Of a stretch of DNA of 64,000 nucleotides, positions 46,338-56,348 are shown one piece after another. The notes under the pieces are model-generated. The model saw nothing but the letters and a program-made list of their open reading frames with translations, ran no database searches and was not told the origin of the DNA. Position 1 is the first letter of the stretch. Every line of letters begins with the position of its first letter. Source of the stretch: Sulfurimonas sp. (GTDB lineage Bacteria; Campylobacterota; Campylobacteria; Campylobacterales; Sulfurimonadaceae); assembly GCA_021732045.1 (NCBI GenBank), contig JAKFWK010000004.1, forward strand, positions 281,614 to 345,613, in the 5' to 3' direction. A program made the position numbers and the translations under genes.

Positions 46338-47720
46338 ATGATTGAAGCAAAACACCTAGAGTATTTTACAAGCATAGTGGGGGATGAGAATATTTACAGC
46401 GATAAAGCCCATCTTATAGCCTACTCTTATGATGCAACGAGAGAGCATTTTGAGCCAGATGCGGTTATCTTCCCAAGAGATGAAGATGACATAAGCAAGA
46501 TTTTAAAGTACTGCAATGAGCATATAATCGTTATAGTTCCAAGAGGTGCTGGAAGTGGATTTACTGGTGGGGCGCTTCCAAGTAGTGGTGGCGTTGTGCT
46601 TGCTATGGAGCGCCATATGAACAAAATCTTAGAGATTGATATGAAAAATATGGTAGCAGTCGTTCAACCAGGTGTTATAAACATGGAGCTGCAACAAGCA
46701 GTCGAAGCGGTAGGTCTTTTTTATCCACCAGATCCAGCAAGTCAAGAGTATTCAAGCATCGGCGGAAATGTTAGTGAAAACGCTGGTGGTATGAGAGCTG
46801 CGAAGTATGGAATCACAAAAGATTATGTCATGGCAACAAGAGCGGTTTTACCAAATGGCGACATAATCAAGGCTGGAAAAAGAACTATCAAGGATGTCGC
46901 AGGTTATAACATTAGCGGTATTTTGATAGCAAGCGAGGGGACTTTAGCGGTTTTAAGTGAGATAACTCTTAAACTTATACCAAAGCCAAAGATGACAAAA
47001 ACAGCTATGGGAATTTTTCCAACTGTTAGCATGGCAATGGAGGCTGTTTATAAGACAATGGCAAGCGGAATCACTCCGGTTGCTATGGAGTTTCTAGACA
47101 ATCTCACCATCAGAGCGGTTGAGCAGATATATAAAAAAGGATTGCCGGTAGATGCTGGAGCGTTGCTTGTGACTGATGTCGATGGTAATTTAGAAGAGGA
47201 TTTAAACTTCCAGTTAGCTCAAATAGAAAAGGTGTTTAAAGAGAATGGCTGTAGTGAGTTTAAAATTGCAAAGAATGATGCCGAAGCTAAAGATATCTGG
47301 TTTGCAAGAAGAAACGCATCACAATCGCTAAGTGTTTATGGAAGTAAAAAGTTAAACGAAGATGTAACGGTTCCAAGATCGGCTCTTCCTGAACTTTTGG
47401 AGAGATTTTACGCGATTGCCGATAAATATAATATAAAAATCCCATGTTTTGGGCATACAGGTGATGGAAATGTGCATACAAATGTTATGGTTGATGGTAA
47501 AGACCCTGAGCAGGTAAAGATAGCTTATCTAGCGATAGAAGAGGTGTTTCAAGCGACAATTGACTTAGGTGGAACACTTAGTGGAGAACATGGGATTGGT
47601 TTGGCAAAAGCGCCATATATGCACATGGCATTTACGGATGAAGAGATGAACCTTTTTAGATCTATAAAAAAAGCATTTGATCCAAATAATATTCTAAATC
47701 CATCAAAAATGGGACTATAA
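46338..47720 (+). CDS. glcD: FAD-linked oxidase, glycolate oxidase subunit GlcD-like
   Basis: A 460-residue flavoprotein with a PCMH-type FAD domain (PRGAGSGFTGGALPSSGG, SSIGGNVSENAGGMRA) and the C-terminal cap ending LGGTLSGEHGIGLAKAPY. It oxidises a 2-hydroxy acid, glycolate or D-lactate. AAGGAG precedes the ATG. glcE and glcF are not adjacent, so the substrate remains open. Confidence 0.88.
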   Translation: MIEAKHLEYFTSIVGDENIYSDKAHLIAYSYDATREHFEPDAVIFPRDEDDISKILKYCNEHIIVIVPRGAGSGFTGGALPSSGGVVLAMERHMNKILEIDMKNMVAVVQPGVINMELQQAVEAVGLFYPPDPASQEYSSIGGNVSENAGGMRAAKYGITKDYVMATRAVLPNGDIIKAGKRTIKDVAGYNISGILIASEGTLAVLSEITLKLIPKPKMTKTAMGIFPTVSMAMEAVYKTMASGITPVAMEFLDNLTIRAVEQIYKKGLPVDAGALLVTDVDGNLEEDLNFQLAQIEKVFKENGCSEFKIAKNDAEAKDIWFARRNASQSLSVYGSKKLNEDVTVPRSALPELLERFYAIADKYNIKIPCFGHTGDGNVHTNVMVDGKDPEQVKIAYLAIEEVFQATIDLGGTLSGEHGIGLAKAPYMHMAFTDEEMNLFRSIKKAFDPNNILNPSKMGL

Positions 47721-47743
47721 GAAGTACAAAAGGTGCGTGAGCT

Positions 47744-48577
47744 ATGCAAGAGCTAAAATTTAATCTAAAAAAAATTTATAGAAACGCAAGATTTCTTATA
47801 GACTCTTTTTTAGATAAAGAACTGACCTTTTTTGCTGCAAGTTTAAGTTTTTATACAATTTTTATAATCATTCCCATGCTTCTGATAATGATGACGCTTC
47901 TGACCTCTCTGCCTTCATTTACTGCGTATTATGGGGCTATTAAAACATTTATATTCTCAAATCTTATGCCGGTAAATTCAGAAATTTTTATTGGTTATAT
48001 GGATGATTTTCTAAAAAATTCTGCAAAAATGGGGATTGTTGGACTTGCGATGATTTTGGTCTCTTCACTGCTATTTTTTAAAGATTTTGAGTATATTGCG
48101 AACAAAATCTTTCATGCAAAGTCAAGGACACTTTGGGAATCCATAACAACATACTGGACGATGCTTACGCTAACACCAATAGCTCTTGGAGTATCTTTTT
48201 TTATAACTGGCTATGTGGTAAATCTAGCTAGTAAAAATGAGCTTACAGCAGGTTTGAATATACTTCCATGGATTCCGTACATTATCATCTGGGCTCTCTT
48301 TTTTCTTATTTTTCAGATTGCTGCAAATACAAAAGTAAATCCAAAAGCCTCGCTTATAAGCTCATTTATAATATCAATAATCTTTAGTGTCTCTAAAAAT
48401 AGCTTTATACAGTATGTTTTTTATAATAAATCTTATACAACTATTTATGGCTCATTTTCTATCATAATGTTTCTGTTTTTGTGGATTTACCTATCGTGGA
48501 TTATTTTTATCTATGGACTAAAGCTTTGCTACATCATAGACCGCATATATTATAATCGAACTAGAGAGCAGGATTAA
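47744..48577 (+). CDS. YihY/BrkB family inner-membrane protein
   Basis: A 277-residue protein with six membrane helices and the family pattern LTFFAASLSFYTIFIIIPMLLI near the N-terminus and YGSFSIIMFLFLWIYLSWIIF near the end. The family was once misassigned as RNase BN; the function is unknown. Its last 60 bases overlap comEC on the other strand. Confidence 0.88.
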   Translation: MQELKFNLKKIYRNARFLIDSFLDKELTFFAASLSFYTIFIIIPMLLIMMTLLTSLPSFTAYYGAIKTFIFSNLMPVNSEIFIGYMDDFLKNSAKMGIVGLAMILVSSLLFFKDFEYIANKIFHAKSRTLWESITTYWTMLTLTPIALGVSFFITGYVVNLASKNELTAGLNILPWIPYIIIWALFFLIFQIAANTKVNPKASLISSFIISIIFSVSKNSFIQYVFYNKSYTTIYGSFSIIMFLFLWIYLSWIIFIYGLKLCYIIDRIYYNRTREQD

Positions 48578-49786
48578 AGCCCACATCCAAAACTTGTCAA
48601 ATATCGCCAGAAAAGATAACTCTATGTGAAGTAAAAATAGATATGGACTTAACTCTATTTTCGTACCGTCTCTACTTAAAGTCAAAAGCCATGCTAAAAA
48701 TGAGTCAAAAAAATCTCCATAACCGACAAAATGTAAAAATATGCTCAGCGGATAAAATGGGGTAAACAGCACAGATAAAATAATAGAGAGTGGATGGTAG
48801 AGTGTGAAATTTTGAAATATAAAAAGTGATGCTGGCAACATAAAGAGATAGACAAGCACCGAGATGCCTGCTATCTGCCAAAGAGTACTTAGGTTTTTAA
48901 AGTGAATTAGAAATAAAAATATATAAAAAACTCCACCTGCTGAGAGCCAAAAACCTAGCGTAAACCCTAGTCTTGGAAAAAATGCTAGAAGCAGGAAAAT
49001 GGTTACAAGAAGAGTCTGCATTGATAGGATTTTGATGCCTCTGTCATAAAGAACGAAACCAACTACAAACATCCCAAAAGAGCGAACAAGTGCTGGCGGA
49101 GAGTCTAGAAAAATCATATAGAAAAAAAGTACGACCACTACGATAGCAAATAGATCTACTTTTGAGTTTCTATATGGAAAGAATCTACTTTGAAAAAACC
49201 GATAGATTGGACTAAGAAAAAAGTACAAAATAGCACTTAAAACGCCAAGATGAAAACCGCTTATGGAGATAATATGTGCAACTCCTAGGTTTGAGAATGC
49301 TGTTTGTAGCTCTTGTTTGACTATCGCAGAAGTGTAGAGTGCTTGATAGATGTTTGCAATATCTTGATTTTGATGTGCGTTTGAAATCCGCTCATTTACC
49401 TTTTGTTTTAAAGATGTCTCACTATAAATCTGTTTGATTTTACTTTTTGCAAAAAATGTTGTGAAATAGCTATAAAATGAGAGCTCGTTTGGAAAAATCT
49501 CAATCTCAATCTTTCTATCCGTAAGTGGTTTTAGTGATTTTTTTGCTGTTGTATAAAAAGTCAAACCATCATCGGAATGGAGTTTAAGAACTTGAAATAT
49601 TTTTGAGTTTTTCTCTTTTGTGTACTGTTTTATAACTGTTGCTTGAACTACTTGCGAGTCAAAACGGATGAACTCTTTGTAATTTTTGTATTCAAAAATA
49701 ACGGTGGTAAAAAGGATAGAGATGCAAAAAAGCAGGAAAAGAAAAAACTCTTTTTTTGTACTAAAAAGAGAGATTCTCTTTAGCAT
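48518..49786 (-). CDS. comEC: ComEC/Rec2 family competence protein (short form)
   Basis: A 422-residue membrane protein with an N-terminal DUF4131-like region and the Competence domain (GVAHIISISGFHLGVLSAIL, PPALVRSFGMF). The C-terminal metallo-beta-lactamase nuclease domain of full-length ComEC (about 750 residues) is absent, as in other Campylobacterota. It forms the inner-membrane channel for single-stranded DNA uptake. It lies four bases after dnaB on the same strand. Confidence 0.88.
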   Translation of the reverse strand: MLKRISLFSTKKEFFLFLLFCISILFTTVIFEYKNYKEFIRFDSQVVQATVIKQYTKEKNSKIFQVLKLHSDDGLTFYTTAKKSLKPLTDRKIEIEIFPNELSFYSYFTTFFAKSKIKQIYSETSLKQKVNERISNAHQNQDIANIYQALYTSAIVKQELQTAFSNLGVAHIISISGFHLGVLSAILYFFLSPIYRFFQSRFFPYRNSKVDLFAIVVVVLFFYMIFLDSPPALVRSFGMFVVGFVLYDRGIKILSMQTLLVTIFLLLAFFPRLGFTLGFWLSAGGVFYIFLFLIHFKNLSTLWQIAGISVLVYLFMLPASLFIFQNFTLYHPLSIILSVLFTPFYPLSIFLHFVGYGDFFDSFLAWLLTLSRDGTKIELSPYLFLLHIELSFLAIFDKFWMWALILLSSSIIIYAVYDVAKL

Positions 49787-49789
49787 GTT

Positions 49790-51232
49790 TTATAGAGTTG
49801 GCATTGCCATAGAGTCGTTAAAGCCCATATTAGCAGAGCGAGTATCAACATTTTCATAAACAGTTTCAACTCCTCTAGGAGAAGATTCAACAAATCTTGT
49901 AAGTTTTTTCTGAAACAGAAGCTTTACATGCCCAGTTGGTCCATTTCTCTGTTTTCCGATAATGATTTCAGCCTCTTCTTCGTCTCTTTCTTGATAAGTA
50001 GAGGCATACTCTTTGCCAGTAGCTTTTGCAGCTTTTTCTCGCTCTTTTTCCTCTTTGTAGAGGTAAACATCGTCGCGGTAAACAAACAAGATGATATCTG
50101 CATCCTGCTCAATTGAGCCAGATTCGCGGATATCACTAAGCATTGGTCGCTTGTCGTTTCTTGATTCTAGTCCACGGTTTAGTTGAGAGAGAGCAACTAT
50201 CGGCATACTTAACTCACGGGCGAGCATTTTTAGTCCACGAGATATGTCTGAGACTTGAAGATGTCTATCTTGAGTTCCGATACCACTCATAATCTGTAGA
50301 TAATCAATTACGGCTATCTCTATCTCTGGATGTTGGTTTTTGAGTTTTCTTAGCTTTGAGCGAAGTTGATTTATGTTTATGCTTCCGGCATCATCAACAT
50401 AGAGTTTAGCGTCATTCATTTTGCCGATGGCATGGGTTAGTTGGCTCCATTGACCATCATCCATATCGCCAACTCGAAGTTTTTGAAGAGGGATAGAAGT
50501 TTGGATAGAGAGAAGTCTTAGCATAAGCTGTTCTGCTGGCATCTCAAGAGAGAAAAATGCAACTCCTTTACCCTGTACGATAAGGTTATTTACAGTGTTT
50601 AAGATAAAGCTTGTTTTGCCCATAGCAGGCCTAGCAGCTACAATAACCAAATCACCTTTGCCAAACCCAGTTGTCATTTTGTTGAGTTCTTTAAAGCCTG
50701 TATCAACTCCAACAAGAACATTGTTTCCACGAGCTTTCATCTCTTTGATATACTCAAGAGTTTCAAATGTCATTTTAGTAGAATCTTTAAAATCACTTGT
50801 CTGATTCTCTTGTGTTATGTCATATAGTTTTCTCTCTACAATATCAATAACATCAGCAGCAGGGAGTTGTTCTTCAACTGTTACTCTTTTTATCTCTGTT
50901 GTGAGTGTCAAAAGATGTCGTTTAAGGGATTTGTCTTTTATCTCATCAACATAAGCTTTTGTGTTTGAGATAGGGTTTGCGGAGAGTATCTCAAGCATAA
51001 CGCTCTCATCAAATTTTTTAGCCTTTATAAGCTCTTTTTTTATAAACTCTTCATCAATAGGTTGATCTTTTTGAAAAAGAAGAACCATTGTTTTGTAGAT
51101 ATCTTGATGTGCCGGAAGGTAGAAGTCATCATGTTTTATGGTGTTACTAAGGTCATCAAACTGAGTTGGTTCAAAGATGATGGAGCTAAGAATGCTTCTC
51201 TCAAAAACAAGATTATATAGATTATCGTTCAT
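49790..51232 (-). CDS. dnaB: Replicative DNA helicase DnaB
   Basis: A 480-residue protein with the DnaB N-terminal domain (ERSILSSIIFEPTQFDDL), Walker A AARPAMGKTSFILN, Walker B IAVIDYLQIM and SDIRESGSIEQDADIILF. No intein is present. It unwinds DNA ahead of the replication fork as a hexamer. The gene follows ispG by two bases and precedes comEC, an arrangement that suggests one transcript. Confidence 0.97.
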   Translation of the reverse strand: MNDNLYNLVFERSILSSIIFEPTQFDDLSNTIKHDDFYLPAHQDIYKTMVLLFQKDQPIDEEFIKKELIKAKKFDESVMLEILSANPISNTKAYVDEIKDKSLKRHLLTLTTEIKRVTVEEQLPAADVIDIVERKLYDITQENQTSDFKDSTKMTFETLEYIKEMKARGNNVLVGVDTGFKELNKMTTGFGKGDLVIVAARPAMGKTSFILNTVNNLIVQGKGVAFFSLEMPAEQLMLRLLSIQTSIPLQKLRVGDMDDGQWSQLTHAIGKMNDAKLYVDDAGSININQLRSKLRKLKNQHPEIEIAVIDYLQIMSGIGTQDRHLQVSDISRGLKMLARELSMPIVALSQLNRGLESRNDKRPMLSDIRESGSIEQDADIILFVYRDDVYLYKEEKEREKAAKATGKEYASTYQERDEEEAEIIIGKQRNGPTGHVKLLFQKKLTRFVESSPRGVETVYENVDTRSANMGFNDSMAMPTL

Positions 51233-51234
51233 GT

Positions 51235-52293
51235 TTAACTCTCTTTCGCCATTTTTTCAACTTCTAGCACAAATCTATCTACAAGTTCGCTCTCATCTAG
51301 GTTTGCAACAACTTCACCCTTAACCATAACGAGCCCTTTTCCTTTGCCATAAGCGATGGCGACATCAGCGTGAGCCGCCTCACCAATAGCATTTACAACA
51401 CATCCCATAACAGAGACATTTAGCGGAGCTTTGATGTGAGCGGTTCGTCTCTCAATTTCGCCAACTGCAGTTACTAAATCCGCTTCGATTCGTCCACAGG
51501 TAGGGCATGAGATGATATTTAGCCCATCTTTAAGGGCACCGCTATCTTTTAAAATAGCTCGAGCGACGATTATCTCCTCTTCAAGTTCTCCAGTTATAGA
51601 GACTCTCATAGTGTCGCCGATGCCATCGAGAAGCAGAGTACCAAGCCCAATGGAGCTTTTGACGGTTGCATGAAAAAGTGTTCCAGCTTCTGTAACTCCA
51701 AGATGGAAAGGGTAGCTATTTTTTGGACGAAGCATTCTGTACGCATCGACAGTTCTTTGAACATCACTTGCTTTTAGAGAGATTTTAATATCATCAAATC
51801 CCAAATCCTCTAAAAATTTAATGTTATACTCAGCAGAAGCCACCATTCCTTCAGCGGTTTGTCCATACTTGTTTAAAAACTCTTTTTCCAAACTTCCAGC
51901 ATTTACGCCGATTCGTATCGGGATGTTTCGAGCTTGACAAGCTTTTACAACCTCTTTCACTCGCTCTTTTGAGCCAATGTTTCCCGGATTTATACGGATA
52001 CAATCAACCACTTCAGCAGCAACGAGTGCTAAGCGATGGTTGAAGTGAATATCTGCAATCAGAGGAAGTGAAATTTGCTCTTTGATAGATTTTAGTGCAA
52101 GGGCATCTTCCATCTCTGGAACTGCAACACGGACAATATCACATCCTGCAAAATGAAGCCGTTTTATCTGCTCAATAGTAGTGGCAACATCGGATGTTTT
52201 TGAGAAAGTCATTGATTGAGTAGAGATAGGTGCATCGCCACCAACAGCCACATTGCCGACAAAAATTTGTTTAGTAGGAATTCGTTTAATCAT
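51235..52293 (-). CDS. ispG: 4-hydroxy-3-methylbut-2-enyl diphosphate synthase IspG
   Basis: A 352-residue iron-sulfur enzyme of the MEP isoprenoid pathway. It has [16 protein letters not shown] at the start, [20 protein letters not shown], and cysteine motifs SCPTCGR and [11 protein letters not shown] that hold the [4Fe-4S] cluster. A minus-strand TATA-like box near 52315 precedes it. Confidence 0.96.
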   Translation of the reverse strand: MIKRIPTKQIFVGNVAVGGDAPISTQSMTFSKTSDVATTIEQIKRLHFAGCDIVRVAVPEMEDALALKSIKEQISLPLIADIHFNHRLALVAAEVVDCIRINPGNIGSKERVKEVVKACQARNIPIRIGVNAGSLEKEFLNKYGQTAEGMVASAEYNIKFLEDLGFDDIKISLKASDVQRTVDAYRMLRPKNSYPFHLGVTEAGTLFHATVKSSIGLGTLLLDGIGDTMRVSITGELEEEIIVARAILKDSGALKDGLNIISCPTCGRIEADLVTAVGEIERRTAHIKAPLNVSVMGCVVNAIGEAAHADVAIAYGKGKGLVMVKGEVVANLDESELVDRFVLEVEKMAKES

Positions 52294-52413
52294 AAGAAGA
52301 TTTTAGCTATTTTGGTATAAAAAAGTGCTTCAGTTTTAATAATTTATATAGAGTGCAGCAATGTTAAAACACAATAGATGAACAAAAGCTAATTTGCTAA
52401 TGTTCAAGATTGA

Positions 52414-53019
52414 TTATATCTTTTTGGTAAGATAATAGTTAATAATATATCTTGCAAAAATAACAATAATTAGGCTTGATAACCATCCTGCTAACACATC
52501 CGCTGGAAAGTGAGCTCCCAAGCTAATGCGTGATAATCCAACCCAAATTACAAATATTATCCCGATTACTTTTTGCCATGGTGCTATTAACAATGACCAG
52601 ATACTTCCAAGCATAAGCATTGCAAAAGATGAGTGACCGCTTGGGAAGCTATGATGAAATTCAGCTCTTCCAACAATATTTACCGCCTCAACGCCTAGCG
52701 CTAAAGGTGGCCTAGGAAAATCTAGCAATACTTTGACCGCACCAACAAAAGATGCATCAAGTATGTACCCAATACTAAAAATCATAATAGGGCTTATCCA
52801 AAAAATAACCTTTGATCTTGAGAGGGTGTTTGTTTTATCTTTTAGAAGCATAATTAGGCAAAATACACTCAGTAGTGCAAGATATGGACCAAAAAGTTCA
52901 TGTGCACCGAGTGTGGTTCCTGTAAGCATTATTTTGTCTAAAAATTCGAATCTAATGTTATTTATGAGATGAAACAACCAAACATTAAGTCCACCCCAGT
53001 CATAAAATATAGCCTTCAT
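52414..53019 (-). CDS. PAP2-family membrane phosphatase
   Basis: A 201-residue protein from ATG 53019 (MKAIFYDWGG), with six membrane helices and the three PAP2 motifs: KVLLDFPRP, FPSGHSSFA and SRISLGAHFPADVLAG. It dephosphorylates a lipid phosphate, for example undecaprenyl diphosphate or a lipid A phosphate. The start overlaps the DUF4337 gene by 4 bases, so the two are coupled. The 22-residue upstream extension lies in that gene and was rejected. Confidence 0.87.
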   Translation of the reverse strand: MKAIFYDWGGLNVWLFHLINNIRFEFLDKIMLTGTTLGAHELFGPYLALLSVFCLIMLLKDKTNTLSRSKVIFWISPIMIFSIGYILDASFVGAVKVLLDFPRPPLALGVEAVNIVGRAEFHHSFPSGHSSFAMLMLGSIWSLLIAPWQKVIGIIFVIWVGLSRISLGAHFPADVLAGWLSSLIIVIFARYIINYYLTKKI

Positions 53020-53576
53020 AAAAGTGCCTCTGCCCATAGAACAATTCCACCAACGGCAGCTATTGCAGCAATAGCAAATAGCCATTTTTTGCGAGTTAAA
53101 ACAGTTATTGATGCTAGCGATATTGCAATCTGAATTAGCGTCATAGATTGTGCTAAATGATGATGAGAAATCATTGCTTCATCGCTTAATTTATTTGTTT
53201 TCGCTGATTCTGCGTCTAAGGCTTCCGCTTTTTTCTTAATGGCTTGTTTTTCTTGTTCGTATTTACCTTTTTGTTGTTTATAAAACTCTTGTTTTTCTTT
53301 TGGAGCTACGTCGGTAGCTAGTTCCATTAGGTGAAGTTTACTGCTTTTTGCTTGATAGAAATTCCATTGATCGGACGCTTGTGTTTTAAGAAATACCGCT
53401 TCATTTTTTAACAACATTGCTTTGTTTTGTGAATCGCCTCCCTGATAGCTTACAATTGCTCCGATTGAAGCTAAAATAGCTGTAAATATTGCAATATATT
53501 GCCCAAGTGAGCTCTCGTGTTCAGCCTCTACTGCATGGTCATGTGCACCGTGCACATGAAATCCGTGTCCTGACAT
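53016..53576 (-). CDS. DUF4337 family membrane protein
   Basis: A 186-residue protein with a His-rich N-terminus (HGFHVHGAHDHAVEAEHE), a membrane helix near residues 28-46, a long charged coiled-coil (KQQKGKYEQEKQAIKKKAEA), and two C-terminal helices. This is the DUF4337 layout. The His-rich start could bind metal but this is untested. Function unknown. Confidence 0.78.
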   Translation of the reverse strand: MSGHGFHVHGAHDHAVEAEHESSLGQYIAIFTAILASIGAIVSYQGGDSQNKAMLLKNEAVFLKTQASDQWNFYQAKSSKLHLMELATDVAPKEKQEFYKQQKGKYEQEKQAIKKKAEALDAESAKTNKLSDEAMISHHHLAQSMTLIQIAISLASITVLTRKKWLFAIAAIAAVGGIVLWAEALL

Positions 53577-53614
53577 CTATGCCACCTTCTTTAAATTAAA
53601 ATATATAATTTTGT

Positions 53615-54436
53615 TTACCAATTGTCATCTCCAGAGCTATCATTTGAATCATCGTCCCAAGAAGAGTTATCATTTATGCCAAAGTCCGTTTCATCCCTAT
53701 CATCTGCTGCTGACTGGTTATTGTTAAATGCTCTGTTTTCTGGGGATGAATTGTTGGTATTTGATGGTTCATCCATAAAATGATGCATTAGCGCCTCTCC
53801 TGCTACCATTCCAACTCCAGCTGCAGCGCCAGCGGCTAAACCAGTTGCGATAGTGCTTCCAATTCCACTACTTTGTGGTTGCTGTGGAGGATAAGATGAA
53901 GGATTGTTTCCATAAAGATTCTGTCTCATAGGTGCATTTTGTTGACTGTTTCCCTGATCTGGGTAACCGTTTTGTTTACGAGAAAGTGATGATTTTATTA
54001 GTAGTACAATAACTAATCCGGCACCAAACAAAACAATTATCATAATCCATGGAAATGATTTCTTTTGCGCTTGAGAAGAGCGCGGCATTATTTCGTTTGT
54101 ATTGCTAACCAAATTAGTTTCAAGAATACTACGCTCAAGTTTTTGTACAGCTTGCGGTTTAGCAAATGATAACCCCGGCTCTATCTGTCTAGCCTTTTTG
54201 AGTTCATTTCTTGCTTCTTCTAGGTTACCTTGACGAGATAATATCTCTGCATCAACAAAATGCGCTTTCGCGCTATCTGGATGAGCTTTTAAAACTTCTT
54301 CTATCATGCTGTGTGCTTTAGCTAAGTCACCGGTTTTAGCAGTTTCATAAACTTGATGTACTGTCGGCAAATTATCAGCGAAAGCAACTGCGCCCATAAG
54401 AAGTAGAATTAATAAAATTTTAGAATATATAAACAT
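53615..54436 (-). CDS. Exported TPR protein with acidic tail
   Basis: A 273-residue protein: signal peptide (1-20), two TPR-like repeats (residues 30-95, AKAHSMIEEVLKAHPDSAKAHF, NLEEARNELKKARQIEPG), a membrane helix near 130-150, a Gln/Pro/Asn-rich linker, a Gly/Ala segment (IATGLAAGAAAGVGMVAGEAL), and an Asp/Ser/Asn-rich tail ending GDDNW. The last part resembles tails of other bacterial membrane proteins with a glycine-zipper segment. AAAAGAGG lies upstream. The function is unknown. Confidence 0.65.
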   Translation of the reverse strand: MFIYSKILLILLLMGAVAFADNLPTVHQVYETAKTGDLAKAHSMIEEVLKAHPDSAKAHFVDAEILSRQGNLEEARNELKKARQIEPGLSFAKPQAVQKLERSILETNLVSNTNEIMPRSSQAQKKSFPWIMIIVLFGAGLVIVLLIKSSLSRKQNGYPDQGNSQQNAPMRQNLYGNNPSSYPPQQPQSSGIGSTIATGLAAGAAAGVGMVAGEALMHHFMDEPSNTNNSSPENRAFNNNQSAADDRDETDFGINDNSSWDDDSNDSSGDDNW

Positions 54437-54555
54437 TTTTTAAACCTCTTTTGTTATTTTATTTTGAAAAAAGTATATCGAAGCAATGTAACAAGATGGT
54501 GAATTGAAGTATTGTAGTATTGTATATTCTTAAAAAATCACGGAATGAATTTAAG

Positions 54556-54978
54556 TTACTCAACATAGATACTGTCTGTTTGGTTGTAGAGTTTAAAGGC
54601 AGGGCTTGTTGTTTGATTACCATCAGTACAATGTATTTCATAATTTACAGAGTATGAATAGCTGAGAAAGATACCATCTCCTGTGCTGTTGCAATTCGTA
54701 AGTGATGGACCTGAAGTGTAATCTGGAATGAGTTCAATATAATTATTTATGTTGGTTGTGTAATCCGGAGAAACAATACTGCCGCTGTGATTATTGTTTA
54801 TGGAGCTGAACCAGATAGCTGGACCTACTGATCTATTTAGTGTTCCAACAAATGATTTAAGCTTTGCTACTTTTGCGCGTTCTGTCATGGAACCAATTCT
54901 TGTTACAGTAACAGTTGATAATATACCAAGAATTATTATGACAAAGATTAACTCTATCATATTAAAAGCATTCCGTTT
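54556..54978 (-). CDS. Type IV pilin-like / pseudopilin protein coupled to a GGDEF-like gene
   Basis: A 140-residue prepilin with signal KRNA^FNMIELIFVIIILG, Ala before the cleavage point. The segment SFVGTLNRSVGPAIWF closely repeats AFAGTLNRTVGPSMW of the gene at 41392, so the two are paralogues. ATG 54978 overlaps the TGA of the upstream gene, and the 11-codon N-terminal extension was rejected on that ground. Two cysteines could form a disulfide. Confidence 0.83.
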   Translation of the reverse strand, partial: KRNAFNMIELIFVIIILGILSTVTVTRIGSMTERAKVAKLKSFVGTLNRSVGPAIWFSSINNNHSGSIVSPDYTTNINNYIELIPDYTSGPSLTNCNSTGDGIFLSYSYSVNYEIHCTDGNQTTSPAFKLYNQTDSIYVE

Positions 54979-55997
54979 CATAAGATACCACCTACGGCTA
55001 TTGTGTTGCAAGCTTGTATGCTATTTTTTGCCTCATCAAGAAGCGATACTGCACTCTCGTTGTTAAATGTTGCAATACCGATACGAACATTAACTTTACA
55101 TGATATATTGGAGTGTTTGGATTCTAGCTCTTGTTTTAATCTGCTTGATAGTTTGTTAATATTAGTAGATGTCGCATCTGGCATGATCGAGGCGAAACAC
55201 TCTTCTTCAATTCTGCACACAGTATCACTTTGTCGGAAAAAATGACTAAAAACTGCAGCAAGTTCTTTTAGATTTTTTTCAAAACTTTTCTTATCTAGTG
55301 ACTTTTGCAAATCATCATAATTAGAGATAACAAGAATCAACAGAGATAGTGATCTGTCTTGACGAATTGCTAACAGTGTGGCATTTTTTAAAATACCTTC
55401 AAAATATTTTTTATTGTAAAGCCATGTGATATGATCATGAACTGTATGTTTTAGAAGCTGTAGCTTCATGTAGATACGAATAAAAAATACTAGTGCAATA
55501 ATTGAAATCATTGTAATAAGAATGGAGATGTAAAATTTATCTAGGGCTACCTCAATTTTATAGCTCATTATCTCTTGTGTTGTTTTGGAGAAAAGAGTAA
55601 TTCCTTGGTTTAGTGCACTGATATCATCTTTTGTGGAGCTGTTGTTTTTTAGCGATACCTTAAGTTTCTCATAAGATAACCTTAGTGAACTATAAATTTC
55701 ATCAGCACCAAATAGATCTATATACTCTCTATTTTGAGGGTGCTTAATAAATACCTGTTCAATTATTTGAAAAGAGTCATCAATTTTTTTTATAATGGCA
55801 TCTCTTTTGTCGAAGTCATCACTTATTATGAGGCTTGGAAGTGCACCACTTAGAAGAACAATATTGTTCATTACTCTAGCGTCGTTTCTTATAGTGCCAA
55901 ACGACTCTTTAGCAAAATAATAGTTTAACGGAAGCAACAACACAACAAAATAGAGAAGTAGAGTGATTTTGATGACCGACCAATCTTTTTTTAACAT
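54978..55997 (-). CDS. Membrane protein with degenerate GGDEF domain
   Basis: A 339-residue protein: membrane helix at 11-30, a periplasmic region to about 150, a second helix (ISILITMISIIALVFFI), then a GGDEF-like domain (HDHITWLYNKKYFE, RVGIA-like VRIGIATF). The active site reads CRIEEECFASIMP where RxGGDEFxxxxP is expected, so cyclase activity is probably lost. It may act as a c-di-GMP or GTP-binding sensor, or be inert. It is coupled by 1-base overlap to a pseudopilin gene, suggesting a joint surface role. Confidence 0.8.
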   Translation of the reverse strand: MLKKDWSVIKITLLLYFVVLLLPLNYYFAKESFGTIRNDARVMNNIVLLSGALPSLIISDDFDKRDAIIKKIDDSFQIIEQVFIKHPQNREYIDLFGADEIYSSLRLSYEKLKVSLKNNSSTKDDISALNQGITLFSKTTQEIMSYKIEVALDKFYISILITMISIIALVFFIRIYMKLQLLKHTVHDHITWLYNKKYFEGILKNATLLAIRQDRSLSLLILVISNYDDLQKSLDKKSFEKNLKELAAVFSHFFRQSDTVCRIEEECFASIMPDATSTNINKLSSRLKQELESKHSNISCKVNVRIGIATFNNESAVSLLDEAKNSIQACNTIAVGGIL

Positions 55998-56131
55998 AAA
56001 AAACCCTTTCTAGTATATGATGGAGTCTATAATTTATAATATTAAAAAGTATTTAAATGAAATTTGATGATATAAAAATAGAAAAACAGAGCTAAAGCTA
56101 TATGGTCTATTTTTTTATCTTATCTTATTTG

Positions 56132-56137
56132 ATATAA
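56132..56137 (+). promoter_or_regulatory. -10 element upstream of the 56164 small-gene run
   Basis: TTTGATATAATCAC with TATAAT at 56132-56137, 26 bases before the first small ORF. Confidence 0.5.
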
Positions 56138-56163
56138 TCACAAACTTTATAGTTGGAGCAAAT

Positions 56164-56331
56164 ATGTTTGATTTTTTAATGACTGGATATGGGATAAGTG
56201 GCATTGGCTTGATTGGAATTATACTTTTTTTGCTCTATTTAAAACTGATGAAGTGGGTGTTTAAAATCGCTATCTTTGGCATCATTGTTGTTGGAGCATT
56301 TTGGTATTTTAGGTCCACATCCGGCGCATAA
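56164..56331 (+). CDS. Small two-helix membrane protein
   Basis: A 55-residue ORF with GGAG upstream and a promoter-like -10. Two hydrophobic helices (residues 8-27 and 33-48) are joined by LKLMKW. It has no recognisable family. The start site and spacing to the next gene (17 bases) support a real gene. Confidence 0.6.
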   Translation: MFDFLMTGYGISGIGLIGIILFLLYLKLMKWVFKIAIFGIIVVGAFWYFRSTSGA

Positions 56332-56348
56332 CTAATAAAAGGAAAAAT

